A stretch of DNA of 64,000 nt from Paractinoplanes bogorensis (GCF_018829635.1 NZ_JAHKKG010000006.1:248001-312000), one strand, 5' to 3'. Positions 15,643-26,508 are shown, numbered from the stretch's first letter. A program made the numbers and translations. The notes: generated from the letters alone by a model not told the origin.

Positions 15643-15888
15643 TCACTGAATGTAGCCCTCGACCTCGCTGACGCTGTGCGCCTGCTCGGCGTCGGGGTTG
15701 TTGCCCACCTCACGCGCGGCCCGGCGCCGGCGCAGCAGGTCCCAGCACTGGTCCAGGGCCTCTTCCAGCTCCTTGAGCCGGGCGTGCTCCTCGTCCGAGG
15801 AGATCTCGCCCTGGCTCAGCTGCGTGCGCAGCTTGTGCTCCTCGTCGACCAGGCCGTGGATCCGGCCCAGCACAGTCTTGTCATCCAT
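15643..15888 (-). CDS. DUF2630 family small coiled-coil protein
   Basis: The ATG giving MDDKTVLGRIHGLVDEEHKL is chosen over a longer frame whose N-terminal extension looks non-coding. The 81-residue product is charged and helical, with LKELEEALDQCWDLLRRRRAARE and a conserved tail NNPDAEQAHSVSEVEGYIQ, matching the DUF2630 pattern. It is soluble and of unknown function, common in actinobacteria. It faces the RIO kinase gene convergently. No signal peptide or catalytic motif is present. Confidence 0.85.
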   Translation of the reverse strand: MDDKTVLGRIHGLVDEEHKLRTQLSQGEISSDEEHARLKELEEALDQCWDLLRRRRAAREVGNNPDAEQAHSVSEVEGYIQ

Positions 15889-15913
15889 GCGCGAAGCATA
15901 GTCAGACCAGCCA

Positions 15914-16088
15914 GGTCGCCACGGCGCCCGTGCTCTCATCCGCGCGACGCGGATCACGCCGGCATGGTCGCCACGGCGGTCGCGCGTTCATCCGCGCGAC
16001 GCGGGTCACGCCGGCGTGGTCACCACGGCGGCCGCGTGCTCATTCGCGCGACGCGGGTCACGCCAGCATGGTCACCACGGCGGCCGCG
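15914..16088. repeat. 52-bp tandem repeat array, about 3.4 copies
   Basis: Units begin at 15914, 15966, 16018 and (partial) 16070, with strict 52-bp spacing. They share GGTCRCCACGGC, CGCGCGACGCGG and TCACGCC blocks. The last copy runs into the 3' end of the EamA transporter gene (stop codon at 16058-16060), so the array appears to have expanded outward from that gene end. No palindromic spacer structure of a CRISPR is present. Confidence 0.85.
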
Positions 16089-16906
16089 GCCAGCAGGGTG
16101 GCGCCGGTGCGGCGGGGGCCGAGGGGTTCGTGCAGCATGAGAGCGGCGATCAGGCCGGCCCAGAGCAGGCTCGAGCTGCGCAGGGCGGTCACCAGCGAGA
16201 GCGGCGCGTGCAACGTGGCGAACAGGCCCAGCAGGTACGAGGCCGGGATGAGCACGGCGAGCAGCACGATCGCGCCGGTGTTGCGCCGGAACTGACCGAC
16301 CGCCTCGGGCAGCCGGCGGTGCAGTAGCGCCGTGAGCAGGACCAGCTGCACCAACAGCCCGAACCCGTAGAAGGAGATCGGATCGGCCCCGAGGTCGACG
16401 ACGGCCCACCCGTCAAAGGTGGTATACGCCGCGATCGTCACCGCGATCGCCGCCGACCACAGGATTGCGTGCCCCGGACGGGAGTGGGCGGACCCGGTCG
16501 GCGGGCGGTCGCGCAGGAGCAGGGCGACGGCGGCGCCGAGCAGCAGGACGGCGATCCACTGCGGGAGCGTGAGCCACTGGCCCAGCGCGGCGGCCCCCGC
16601 GAACGCGACCAGCAACGGCGCCAACCCGCGGGAAAGCGGATAGATCTGTCCGACGTCGAAGTGCCGATAGGCCCGTTGCAGGCAGGCCGCGTAGGCGGTG
16701 TGCAGCACGGTGCTGACCGGCGTGAGCAGCAGCAACCGCCCGGACGGGTGGCCGAACAGCAGCACGAGCGGCGTCACCAGCACGAACGCGATCAGGCTGG
16801 ACGCCCACAGCGCCGGCATCCCCTCGGCCGCGGTGCGTTTGGCCGTCGTGTTCCAGCCCGCGTGCGCCACCGCCGAGCCCAGAGCAAGAGCAACACCCAG
16901 AACCAT
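16058..16906 (-). CDS. EamA/DMT-family transporter
   Basis: The 282-residue protein has ten hydrophobic helices arranged as two EamA repeats. The first half contains GNTTAK-type start residues (HAGWNTTAKRT) and the later NTGAIVLLAVLIPASYLLG, LRSSSLLWAGLIAALML and LLAAAAVVTMLA segments are typical. It should export small metabolites or drugs across the inner membrane. The gene is divergent from the TetR regulator at 16958, with twin palindromes between them, so it is very likely the regulated target. Its last codons belong to the 52-bp repeat array. Confidence 0.87.
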   Translation of the reverse strand: MVLGVALALGSAVAHAGWNTTAKRTAAEGMPALWASSLIAFVLVTPLVLLFGHPSGRLLLLTPVSTVLHTAYAACLQRAYRHFDVGQIYPLSRGLAPLLVAFAGAAALGQWLTLPQWIAVLLLGAAVALLLRDRPPTGSAHSRPGHAILWSAAIAVTIAAYTTFDGWAVVDLGADPISFYGFGLLVQLVLLTALLHRRLPEAVGQFRRNTGAIVLLAVLIPASYLLGLFATLHAPLSLVTALRSSSLLWAGLIAALMLHEPLGPRRTGATLLAAAAVVTMLA

Positions 16907-16921
16907 GCTTCCCCCGTACGC

Positions 16922-16953
16922 GTAGACACTGTCTACCTGCTAGACACTGTCTA
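16922..16953. promoter_or_regulatory. two tandem perfect palindromes, TetR operator candidates
   Basis: TAGACACTGTCTA occurs twice, at 16923-16935 (extended to GTAGACACTGTCTAC at 16922-16936) and at 16941-16953, with 18-bp spacing. Each copy is a perfect odd-centred palindrome. They occupy most of the 51-bp gap between the divergent EamA and TetR genes and abut the TetR start codon. The regulator mRNA is probably leaderless or nearly so. Repression of both genes by the TetR protein is inferred. Confidence 0.75.
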
Positions 16954-16957
16954 CGTG

Positions 16958-17680
16958 ATGGCGGGTGAGGATGTAAAGGCCGCTCTGGTGCGGCACGCGA
17001 CGCTGCTGCTGGACGAGCAGGGGCTGGCCGGCTTCACGGGCCGCGAGGTCGCCCGTCGAGCCGGCGTGTCCCACGGCGCGCCCCGGCGCTACTTCCCGAC
17101 GCTCGCGGCGCTGCTCTCGGCTGTTGCCGCCACGGGTTTCGCCGACTTGCGCGCACGGTTGGTGGCAGCCGCTCCGGCCGGTGCTGCCACCAGCAATGAA
17201 GTGAGTGCTCACAACGCTCCCGGCTCGGAAGTGAGTACTCACAAACCTGCGGTGGCGGGCGGCGATTCGCGGGCGGGCGGCGATTCGCGGGCGGGCGGCG
17301 ATTCGCGGGCGGGCGGCGATTCGCGGGTGGGTGGGGAACCGCGAGTTGCGCTGCTGGTGCTGGCTCGGACGTATGTGGAATTTGCCCGGGAGCGGCCCGC
17401 GATGTTCGAGCTGATGTTTCGCCACGATCTGCTCGAAGGGTCGGGGGAGCGGCTGCGCGAGCACAGCACCCCGCTTTTCGGGGCGGTGGCGGAACTGGTC
17501 GCGCTCACCGGCGTACGGGAAACGGGGTTGGCTGCCGTTGATCTTTGGGCCGGGGTGCACGGACTGGCGGTGCTGGCCAGCCGGCGGGCGCTCCAGTTGA
17601 TCACCGGGGAGGCGGTCGAGGATCTGCTGGAGCGGCAGATTCGGGCGCACCTGCCACAGAATCCGGGCCCGGAGGTGTAG
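16958..17680 (+). CDS. TetR/AcrR-family regulator with repeat-rich linker insertion
   Basis: The start ATG follows the second operator by 4 bp, implying a leaderless transcript. The HTH lies in residues 10-55 (LAGFTGREVARRAGVSHGAPRRYFPTLAALL, split over two helices). A C-terminal ligand domain (from about 128) has LVLARTYVEFARERPAMFELMF. Between them is an unusual linker made of two palindrome-coded segments (EVSAHN, EVSTHK) and four AGGDSR hexapeptides. The domain order is otherwise normal for a TetR repressor controlling the divergent EamA pump. Confidence 0.88.
   Translation: MAGEDVKAALVRHATLLLDEQGLAGFTGREVARRAGVSHGAPRRYFPTLAALLSAVAATGFADLRARLVAAAPAGAATSNEVSAHNAPGSEVSTHKPAVAGGDSRAGGDSRAGGDSRAGGDSRVGGEPRVALLVLARTYVEFARERPAMFELMFRHDLLEGSGERLREHSTPLFGAVAELVALTGVRETGLAAVDLWAGVHGLAVLASRRALQLITGEAVEDLLERQIRAHLPQNPGPEV
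17201..17242. repeat. paired 12-bp palindromes inside the TetR coding sequence
   Basis: GTGAGTGCTCAC (17201-17212) and GTGAGTACTCAC (17231-17242, a perfect palindrome) sit 30 bp apart, each preceded by GAA and followed by AA. They are translated in frame as EVSAHN and EVSTHK. They look like a dispersed palindromic element that entered the gene in frame. Confidence 0.6.
17255..17326. repeat. 18-bp tandem repeat, four copies, inside the TetR gene
   Basis: The unit GCGGGCGGCGATTCGCGG is repeated at 17255, 17273, 17291 and 17309, with the last copy intact up to CGCGG. It encodes four AGGDSR hexapeptides in the linker between the DNA-binding and ligand domains. Copy number may vary between strains by slippage. 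Confidence 0.85.
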
Positions 17681-17687
17681 TAGGGGT

Positions 17688-18182
17688 GTGAAGAGTCCCG
17701 GGTTCGAGGCGTTCCTGCGCGAGAGCGGGCCCGCCCTGCTGCGGCTGGGCAACCTGCTGACGCTGGACCGGGGCGCGGCCGAGGACCTGGCTCAGGAGAC
17801 GTACATCCGGGTGGGTCTGGCCTGGTCGCGGGTGCGGCGCGACGGCAATCCGGTGGGTTACGCGCGTCGCACGATGGTCAACCTGTTCCTGAACTCCAAA
17901 CGCCGCACCCAGCCGACCCCGGTGCCGCAAGTGCTGGAGACGCCGCGTGACGACGCGGGGCTGGCCGCGGTCGACTCGGCTGCGGTGATCCGGCAGATTC
18001 TGGCCGGGCTGCCCGCCCAGCAGCGGGCCGCGCTGGCCCTCCGTTACCTCGACGACCTGCCCGACGCCGAGATCGGCGCGTTGCTCGGCTGCACGCCGGC
18101 GACCGTCCGGTCCCATCTGTCGCGCGGTCTGGCCACCCTGCGCACACGCATGAAGGGGGAGCACGATGCCCGACGACCTTGA
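17688..18182 (+). CDS. ECF RNA polymerase sigma factor, SigE family (actinobacterial type)
   Basis: The 164-residue protein starts at a GTG 5 bp after the TetR stop codon. Region 2 is FEAFLRESGPALLRLGNLL with the segment AEDLAQETYIRVGLAW. Region 4 is LPAQQRAALALRYLDDLPDAEIGALLGCTPATVRSHLSRGLA, an HTH that contacts the -35 element. Length and the QQRA-ALRYLDDL pattern match the SigE-type ECF group common in actinomycetes. The next gene overlaps by 17 bp and encodes a single-pass membrane protein, its probable regulator. Confidence 0.9.
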   Translation: MKSPGFEAFLRESGPALLRLGNLLTLDRGAAEDLAQETYIRVGLAWSRVRRDGNPVGYARRTMVNLFLNSKRRTQPTPVPQVLETPRDDAGLAAVDSAAVIRQILAGLPAQQRAALALRYLDDLPDAEIGALLGCTPATVRSHLSRGLATLRTRMKGEHDARRP

Positions 18183-18918
18183 CGTCCTGTCCACGATCGA
18201 CGACGAGCTGACGGTGAGCGACGAGTTCGTTTCCCGCGTACGCCGGGGAGTGCGCCGCCGTCGTGCCGGGCGCGCGTCCGTGGTGGTGGCGGGCGCGGCG
18301 GTGGCCGTGATCGCGGTGGTCGCGCTGGTGATCCCGTGGTCGCGCCCGTCTCAGCCGCCCGCATACGCGCCGAGCGACGCGTTCCGGATTTCGCCGGCGC
18401 CGCTGGACGGGTTCCGCATCGACTACGTGCCCGAGGGGCTGCGCGCCGCCGTCCCCGACGACAGCGGCGGCCCGTGGCTGGTGACCGCGAACGAGGTGCA
18501 CATCGGAACCCCCGCACCGGCCGAGGAACCGCGAATGGCCCCCGAGCCGATCGACCCGGCCGCGACCGTCTCGATGCGCCGCTACGTGCGCGCCGACGGC
18601 GGCAACTGGTTGTGGATCACCGTGCTGCGTCCGCGGTTCGTCGCCCCCTCGGGCAGCAAATACCAGGTCACGCGGTGGCTGGCCGGTTCACAGACGAAGG
18701 GTGCCGAGATCACTGACACGTTCCTGGTGCCCGCGGGCGACGCCGTGCTGACCACGACGAGAGGCTCCGAGGTGACCACCCACGACATCGTCATCACGAC
18801 CCCGGCCGGGGTGGTCGTCGCGATCGGCGGCAACGGGGGCCTGGGCGAGCCGGAACTTCGAGCGGTCGCCAACGGGATCGCGGTTCAGCGACCGGAGGCA
18901 ACGCCGTCGACCAGGTGA
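18166..18918 (+). CDS. single-pass membrane protein, probable partner of the SigE-type sigma factor
   Basis: This 250-residue protein has a short cytoplasmic N-terminus (MPDDLDVLSTIDDELTVSDE), a basic stretch (RRGVRRRRAGR), one membrane helix (about 37-58) and an extracytoplasmic domain of about 190 residues. The gene overlaps the sigma factor by 17 bp. This arrangement is usual for SigE-family sigma factors and suggests an anti-sigma or sensor role. No zinc-binding anti-sigma motif (HxxxCxxC) is present. The 3' end overlaps the convergent serine hydrolase gene by 34 bp. Confidence 0.72.
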   Translation: MPDDLDVLSTIDDELTVSDEFVSRVRRGVRRRRAGRASVVVAGAAVAVIAVVALVIPWSRPSQPPAYAPSDAFRISPAPLDGFRIDYVPEGLRAAVPDDSGGPWLVTANEVHIGTPAPAEEPRMAPEPIDPAATVSMRRYVRADGGNWLWITVLRPRFVAPSGSKYQVTRWLAGSQTKGAEITDTFLVPAGDAVLTTTRGSEVTTHDIVITTPAGVVVAIGGNGGLGEPELRAVANGIAVQRPEATPSTR

Positions 18919-19727
18919 CGCGCGATCGTGCCGATGGCGGCGTCGATGCGGGCCGGGTCGGTGGTGACGCCAGGCGGGCGGCGGGTGAAGACGGCGACGG
19001 CGTAGGAGTCGCCGCCGGGCCGCGTGACCACGCCGGCCTCGTTGCGGACGACGCCCATCAGGCCGCCGCTCTTGGCCGCGACTCGCACCCGCGGCCCGAA
19101 CCCGGTGGCGATGCGATGCCGGGTCAGTTGCTGGGCCATCGCCTCGCGGACCGGGCCGGCCGCGGGATCGGCCCAGACCGTACGCAGGAGCCGGACCGTG
19201 TCGGCGGCCGTCGTGTGCGAGCCGCGGGCCGGATCCAGGGCGGCCGTACGTGAAAGGTCGTGCGCCGCATCCGAACGGGCCAAGGCCGCGTAGTTCGCGA
19301 AGCCCACCTCGGCCGCCATGGTGTCGAGCATGGTGCGAAGGTCGTCGACGATGCGCGTCCGGGGGAGACCGAACGCGTTGACCCGGTCGAGCCCGACCAG
19401 CTCGATGAGGGTGTCGGTGGCCGCGTTGTCGCTGATCGTCAGCATCAGCGTCAGCAGGTCGCGCACCGACATGCGGACCTCGTCGCGCATCAGGGAGATC
19501 CCCGTCGGGCCGGGCGTCCGATCGTCCGGCCGCAGGACCACGGGCTGCTCGGCGTCGACCTCGCCGGCCGCGATCGCCCGGGCCACGGCCAGTCCCACGT
19601 TGATCTTCATGACCGAGGCGGGCGTCACGAGTTCGTCCACTCCGAACCCGACGCCGTCGCCGCCGCCGATCGGAGCGGCGAACGCGGTCGCGGTGATGCC
19701 GAGGTCGTCGACGATCGGTGGCTTCAT
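18885..19727 (-). CDS. class A beta-lactamase-like serine hydrolase
   Basis: I choose the ATG giving MKPPIVDDLGITA (280 residues), because it overlaps the CoaD-like stop codon by 4 bp. The three penicilloyl-serine-transferase motifs are present: SVMK (SxxK), SDNAATD (SDN) and KSGG (KTG-like). The chosen start leaves no signal peptide, which is odd for a beta-lactamase. It might be a cytosolic esterase or peptidase, or be exported another way. Lactam hydrolysis is not proven. It forms a two-gene operon with the CoaD-like gene. Confidence 0.82.
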   Translation of the reverse strand: MKPPIVDDLGITATAFAAPIGGGDGVGFGVDELVTPASVMKINVGLAVARAIAAGEVDAEQPVVLRPDDRTPGPTGISLMRDEVRMSVRDLLTLMLTISDNAATDTLIELVGLDRVNAFGLPRTRIVDDLRTMLDTMAAEVGFANYAALARSDAAHDLSRTAALDPARGSHTTAADTVRLLRTVWADPAAGPVREAMAQQLTRHRIATGFGPRVRVAAKSGGLMGVVRNEAGVVTRPGGDSYAVAVFTRRPPGVTTDPARIDAAIGTIARHLVDGVASGR

Positions 19728-20131
19728 GCCCCGAGAGCTCGGACGGCGGTGGACGAGACGCCGGCCAGAGCCGGGCGGGTCGGGAGCAGCAGCGTGGTGA
19801 CGCCGAGGGACTCGTTCATGGCGGCCAGCTCCTGCTCGTGCCGCACGTCGTCGCTGTTGCGGACGCCACGGACGATCACGTCGATGTGGTGAGTGCGGCA
19901 ATATGCGGCGGTCAGCCCACGCCACGCGGCGACGGTGACGTTGTGCCAGTCGGGCGGCAGGGCTTCTCGCACGGCAGCCGCTCGGCGGTGGCCGTCGCGG
20001 GTGGGGTGTTTGTCGCCGTTGACCGCCACCAGCACGATCAGTTCGGCGAAGAGGCGGCGGGCCCGGTCGGCGACGTCGAGGTGGCCGGGCGTGACGGGAT
20101 CGAACGTGCCGGGGAACACCGCGCGCGTCAT
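19724..20131 (-). CDS. short CoaD-like nucleotidyltransferase
   Basis: The N-terminus FPGTFDPVTPGHLDVADRA holds the GTFDPxTxGH nucleotidyltransferase signature, and IVRGVRNSDDVRHEQELAAMN matches the RG-(I/L)R-x-x-x-D-x-x-x-E region of phosphopantetheine adenylyltransferase. The protein is 135 residues against about 160 for the family and ends after VSSTAVRALG, so the C-terminal helix is missing. The full-size coaD is probably elsewhere. This copy may use another substrate. Its stop codon overlaps the serine hydrolase start. Confidence 0.72.
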   Translation of the reverse strand: MTRAVFPGTFDPVTPGHLDVADRARRLFAELIVLVAVNGDKHPTRDGHRRAAAVREALPPDWHNVTVAAWRGLTAAYCRTHHIDVIVRGVRNSDDVRHEQELAAMNESLGVTTLLLPTRPALAGVSSTAVRALGA

Positions 20132-20153
20132 GCGCCGAGTCTAGGTCGCACGA

Positions 20154-20185
20154 AACCCCGCCCTCCGGATCGGGAAGGCGGGGTT
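20154..20185 (-). terminator. stem-loop terminator downstream of aconitase
   Basis: AACCCCGCC (20154-20162) pairs with GGCGGGGTT (20177-20185), a perfect 9-bp stem around a 14-nt loop. It starts 13 bp after the aconitase stop codon in the direction of transcription, and only a short T run follows. It lies between acnA and the CoaD-like gene, both on the minus strand. Confidence 0.65.
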
Positions 20186-20197
20186 CGGTCGGGCTGA

Positions 20198-22969
<2,772 letters not shown>

Positions 22970-23068
22970 GTCATCTCCTTCACACCCAGCGACTGATGTC
23001 CAAGTCTTTCGCACCGAAAGGGTGGCCTTCTGGTTAGGCATACCTAACTCTCGGTTCACGAATCTCGT

Positions 23069-23086
23069 AAACCGTACGTCCGTCTT
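23069..23086. promoter_or_regulatory. palindromic operator candidate upstream of aconitase
   Basis: AAACCGTACGTCCGTCTT has half-sites matching at 6 of 9 positions. The stretch CCGTACGTCCGTCTTG (23072-23087) equals the element before the acnR-like gene at 15 of 16 bases. It lies 100-117 bp before the aconitase GTG, in its promoter region, and also upstream of the divergent gene at 23160. AcnR-like repression, known in Corynebacterium, is inferred. Confidence 0.7.
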
Positions 23087-23159
23087 GTAAGCATGCGCAA
23101 GGCGGGGTGCTCCTTCCTCCCACGTTTACTCCGTCGTCGCGCCGGGCACACCTCGAACC

Positions 23160-23549
23160 GTGAAGGCGCCCACCGATCTGGCCGAGCTCACCGATTTCTT
23201 CGATCGCTACGGCACGGCGCTGACCAGCGGCGACGTCACCGCGATCAGTCGCTGTTACGCCCTGCCGGGCATGGTGGTGGCGGATTCGTACAGCTTCACG
23301 TTCACCTCGCCGGCCGCGGTCGCGCTGTCGTTCCTGGGTGCGGCGCCCAGCTACGACGAGCAGCAGATCGTCGCCGCGCACGCTCAGTTGCGCGACGTGC
23401 AGCGGCTGTCACCGGCGCTGAGCCTGGTCGCGGTCGAGTGGGAGTTCCTCGACTCGCGCGGCAACGCGGTGCCCGGCGAGCGGTATTCGTACCTTTTGCG
23501 GGTCGACGCAGATGGGCCAAAGATCACCACGGTGATTGCCACCCACTGA
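23160..23549 (+). CDS. NTF2-like hypothetical protein
   Basis: This 129-residue protein starts at a GTG; no convincing Shine-Dalgarno site is seen. LAELTDFFDRYGTALTSGDV, followed by AISRCYALPGMVVADSY and later VAVEWEFLDSRGN, fits the NTF2/SnoaL-like small cone fold. No catalytic residues can be assigned. It is divergent from aconitase and shares its promoter region, so AcnR might influence it. It is followed by the pullulanase gene 23 bp downstream and may be co-transcribed with it. Confidence 0.75.
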   Translation: MKAPTDLAELTDFFDRYGTALTSGDVTAISRCYALPGMVVADSYSFTFTSPAAVALSFLGAAPSYDEQQIVAAHAQLRDVQRLSPALSLVAVEWEFLDSRGNAVPGERYSYLLRVDADGPKITTVIATH

Positions 23550-23572
23550 AACTGTCTCACCTAGCTGCCAGT

Positions 23573-26419
23573 ATGGGCCGGGTGAGCAGCGTGTTGATCC
23601 ATTACCAGCGTCCGGGCGGAGACTACGACGGCTGGGGTCTGCACGCCTGGGAAGGCACCCTCACCAAGCCGGACTGGCGCCGCCCGCTCGTCCCGGCGCG
23701 CTTCGACGATTTCGGGGCGATCTTCGAGATTCCCGTACGCGATGACGCGATCGGCCTCCGCTTCATCCTGCATCGCGGCGACGAGAAGGATCTGCCCGAC
23801 GACCAGCGCCTCGACCTCACCGCGGCCCGCGAGATCTGGCTGCGCGCCGGTGCGCACGAGCCGGTGAAGCCCGAGCTGGGGAGCCTCGGCCCCGAGATCG
23901 ACCCGGCCCGTGCCCTGGCCGTCTTCGTCGACAGCACCACCATCGCGCTGCCGCCTGAACTGGCCGCCCGCGCCGAGACCTTCCTGCTGCACGACCTGCC
24001 GCTCACGCCGCGCCCGGGTGGCCTGTTCCAGGCGCAGAGCCGCCGCTTCCCCCATCTGCGGGCCTACAAGGCTTTTTCCGTACGCGAACTGGGTGACGCT
24101 GCACTCAGCGAGTTGCTCCGCGACCAGCTTCTCGTGACCGGTCACGACGCCGCGGGGGAGCCGGCCGTGCGGACCGGGGTGCAGATCGCCGGCGTCCTCG
24201 ACGACCTCTACGCCGACGCCGCCGACGCCTACCTCGGCCCGGTGCTCGACGACGACCGTCCCCGCCTGTGCGTGTGGGCGCCGACCGCCCGTACGGTGGA
24301 ACTCGAACTTTTCCTTTCCCCGGCCGACGAGCCCAAACTGCTGCCGATGGAGCGCGACGACCTCACCGGCGTGTGGTCGATCGGGATCAAGCCGAAGTGG
24401 ATGGGCCGCTACTACCGCTACCGCGTCGAGGTGTGGCACCCGGCCGCCCAGCGGGTCATCACCACCAGCGTCACCGACCCCTATTCGCTGGCCCTGGCCA
24501 CCGACTCGACGCACAGCCTGCTGGTCGACCTGGACGACCCCGATCTCGCCCCGGACGGCTGGGCCGGACTGGCCAAGCCGCCCACCGTCGCCCCGGCCCG
24601 GATGCAGATCGGCGAGGTGTCGATCCGCGAGTTCTCCATCTTCGACCACTCGCTGGCCCCGGCCGAGCGGGGCACCTACGCCGCGTTCACCCGGGCCGAC
24701 TCCGCGTCCATGCGCCACCTGCGGTCGCTGGCCGGGGCCGGGCTCACCCACCTGCACCTGCTGCCCGCGTTCGACTTCGCCACCGTGCCCGACCGCCGGG
24801 CCGACCAGGCCACCCCGGCCTGTGACCTGGCCGCCTTCCCGCCCGACTCGCCCGAGCCGCAGCGTGAGGTGATGGCGGTCGCCGAGACCGACGGGTTCAA
24901 CTGGGGCTACGACCCGTGGCACTGGACGACGCCCGAGGGCAGCTTCGCCGTCGACCCGGCCGGCCCGGCCCGCATCCTCGAGTTCCGCCGGATGGTGGCC
25001 GCGCTCAACCAGGCCGGCCTGCGCGTGGTGCTCGACGTCGTCTACAACCACACGATGGCCGACGGCGCCGGCCGGTTCAGCGTGCTCGACCGGATCGTCC
25101 CCGGCTATTACCACCGGCAGCTGGCCGACGGCCAGACCGCCGAGTCGACCTGCTGCCCGAACACCGCCCCCGAGCACATGATGATGAGCAAGCTCGTCGT
25201 CGACTCGGTGGTCACCTGGGCCCGGCAGTACAAGATCGACGGCTTCCGGTTCGACCTGATGGGCCACCACCCGCGGGCCAACATCCTCGAGGTGCGGGTC
25301 AACCTCGACCATCTGACGGCCGACGTCGAGGGCGTCGACGGCAAGCAGATCTACCTGTACGGCGAGGGCTGGAACTTCGGCGAGGTGGCCGACGACGCCC
25401 GGTTCGCCCAGGCCACCCAGGTCAACATGGCCGGCACCGGGATCGGCACGTTCAACGACCGGCTGCGCGACGCGGTCCGCGGCGGCGGCTCGTTCGGCGA
25501 CCCGACCACGCCCGGCTTCGCCACCGGGCTCGGCTCACTCACCCCGCTCGTCGTCCACGACCAGATCAAGGTGGGTCTGTCGGGCGGGCTGGCCGCCTAC
25601 CGGTTCGTCAACCACGCCGGCGCCGAGCAGAGCGGCGCCCAGGTCGACTACAACGGCGCCCCGGGCGGCTACGCGATGTCGCCCGGCGAGACGGTCAACT
25701 ACGTCGACGCCCACGACAACGAGATCCTCTACGACGCGATGGCGTTCAAGCTGCCGATCGCGACCCCGCCGGTCGACCGGGCCCGCCTGCAGGTGCTGGC
25801 GCTGGCGCTGGTCGTGCTCAGCCAGGGTGTCGGGTTCATCGCGCTGGGCAGCGAGCGGCTGCGGTCCAAGTCGCTCGACCGCAACTCGTTCGACTCGGGC
25901 GACTGGTTCAACCAGATCCGCTGGGACCCGGCCCTGGGCAACGGCTTCGGGCTGGGCCTGCCGCCGGCCGGCGAGAACGAGCAGCACTGGGAGCTGGCCC
26001 GCACGCTGCTGGCCGACCCGGCCCTGGTGCCGCCGCCCGAGGTGATCGAGCTGACCGCCGAGCGGTACCGCGAGCTGCTGCGGATCCGCCGGTCGTCGCC
26101 GGTCTTCGGGCTGCCCACGGCCGACGAGGTGCAGCGCCGGCTCACTTTCCCGCTCGGCGGCCCCGGCGAGACGCCCGGCGTGATCGTGATGTGCCTCGAC
26201 GGCACCGGCCTCGACCCGCGCTGGAGTCAGATCGTGGTGGTCTTCAACGCCACCGCCGACGCCGTTACGCAATCGGTGCCGGGGGCCGCGGCCGGGCTGC
26301 GCCTGCATCCCGAGCTGACCGGTTCGGCCGACGAAGTGCTGCGTACGGCCACGGCCGACGGCGACCGGCTGACCGTGCCGGCCCGGTCGGTGGCTGTGTA
26401 TGTGGCCGACGTGAGCTGA
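23573..26419 (+). CDS. pulA: pullulanase-type alpha-1,6-glucosidase (GH13)
   Basis: The 948-residue enzyme starts with a pullulanase N-terminal carbohydrate-binding segment, VLIHYQRPGGDYDGWGLHAW. A CBM48-like domain (LCVWAPTARTVELELF) follows, and then a GH13 barrel. The catalytic trio is Asp 561 in DGFRFDLMGHH, Glu 598 in YGEGWNFGEV and Asp 715 in VDAHDNEI. The enzyme cleaves alpha-1,6 branches of glycogen or pullulan. No signal peptide is visible, suggesting an intracellular glycogen-debranching role. The start is uncertain by 3 codons, because a GTG lies just after the ATG. Confidence 0.93.
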   Translation: MGRVSSVLIHYQRPGGDYDGWGLHAWEGTLTKPDWRRPLVPARFDDFGAIFEIPVRDDAIGLRFILHRGDEKDLPDDQRLDLTAAREIWLRAGAHEPVKPELGSLGPEIDPARALAVFVDSTTIALPPELAARAETFLLHDLPLTPRPGGLFQAQSRRFPHLRAYKAFSVRELGDAALSELLRDQLLVTGHDAAGEPAVRTGVQIAGVLDDLYADAADAYLGPVLDDDRPRLCVWAPTARTVELELFLSPADEPKLLPMERDDLTGVWSIGIKPKWMGRYYRYRVEVWHPAAQRVITTSVTDPYSLALATDSTHSLLVDLDDPDLAPDGWAGLAKPPTVAPARMQIGEVSIREFSIFDHSLAPAERGTYAAFTRADSASMRHLRSLAGAGLTHLHLLPAFDFATVPDRRADQATPACDLAAFPPDSPEPQREVMAVAETDGFNWGYDPWHWTTPEGSFAVDPAGPARILEFRRMVAALNQAGLRVVLDVVYNHTMADGAGRFSVLDRIVPGYYHRQLADGQTAESTCCPNTAPEHMMMSKLVVDSVVTWARQYKIDGFRFDLMGHHPRANILEVRVNLDHLTADVEGVDGKQIYLYGEGWNFGEVADDARFAQATQVNMAGTGIGTFNDRLRDAVRGGGSFGDPTTPGFATGLGSLTPLVVHDQIKVGLSGGLAAYRFVNHAGAEQSGAQVDYNGAPGGYAMSPGETVNYVDAHDNEILYDAMAFKLPIATPPVDRARLQVLALALVVLSQGVGFIALGSERLRSKSLDRNSFDSGDWFNQIRWDPALGNGFGLGLPPAGENEQHWELARTLLADPALVPPPEVIELTAERYRELLRIRRSSPVFGLPTADEVQRRLTFPLGGPGETPGVIVMCLDGTGLDPRWSQIVVVFNATADAVTQSVPGAAAGLRLHPELTGSADEVLRTATADGDRLTVPARSVAVYVADVS

Positions 26420-26508
26420 CATGTTGCTGTGAGTCCGGTCCCTCAGCGGTGTCGAGGGGTGCGCTCGGGGCCCTTGTCGGCGAAGAATGGGGCGCGGGAG
26501 GCGGGGTC

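Noticed and set aside
13974..15713. 579-codon open frame on the minus strand across the HAD and RIO kinase genes
   Set aside because: Its sequence is low in family patterns and fully overlaps two recognisable plus-strand genes; it is a GC-bias shadow.
15914..16088. Possible CRISPR array
   Set aside because: Units are contiguous 52-bp repeats without unique spacers or nearby cas genes.
18885..19727. Calling the serine hydrolase an antibiotic-resistance beta-lactamase
   Set aside because: The motifs fit the fold, but the supported start has no export signal and the operon partner is CoaD-like, so resistance is not supported.
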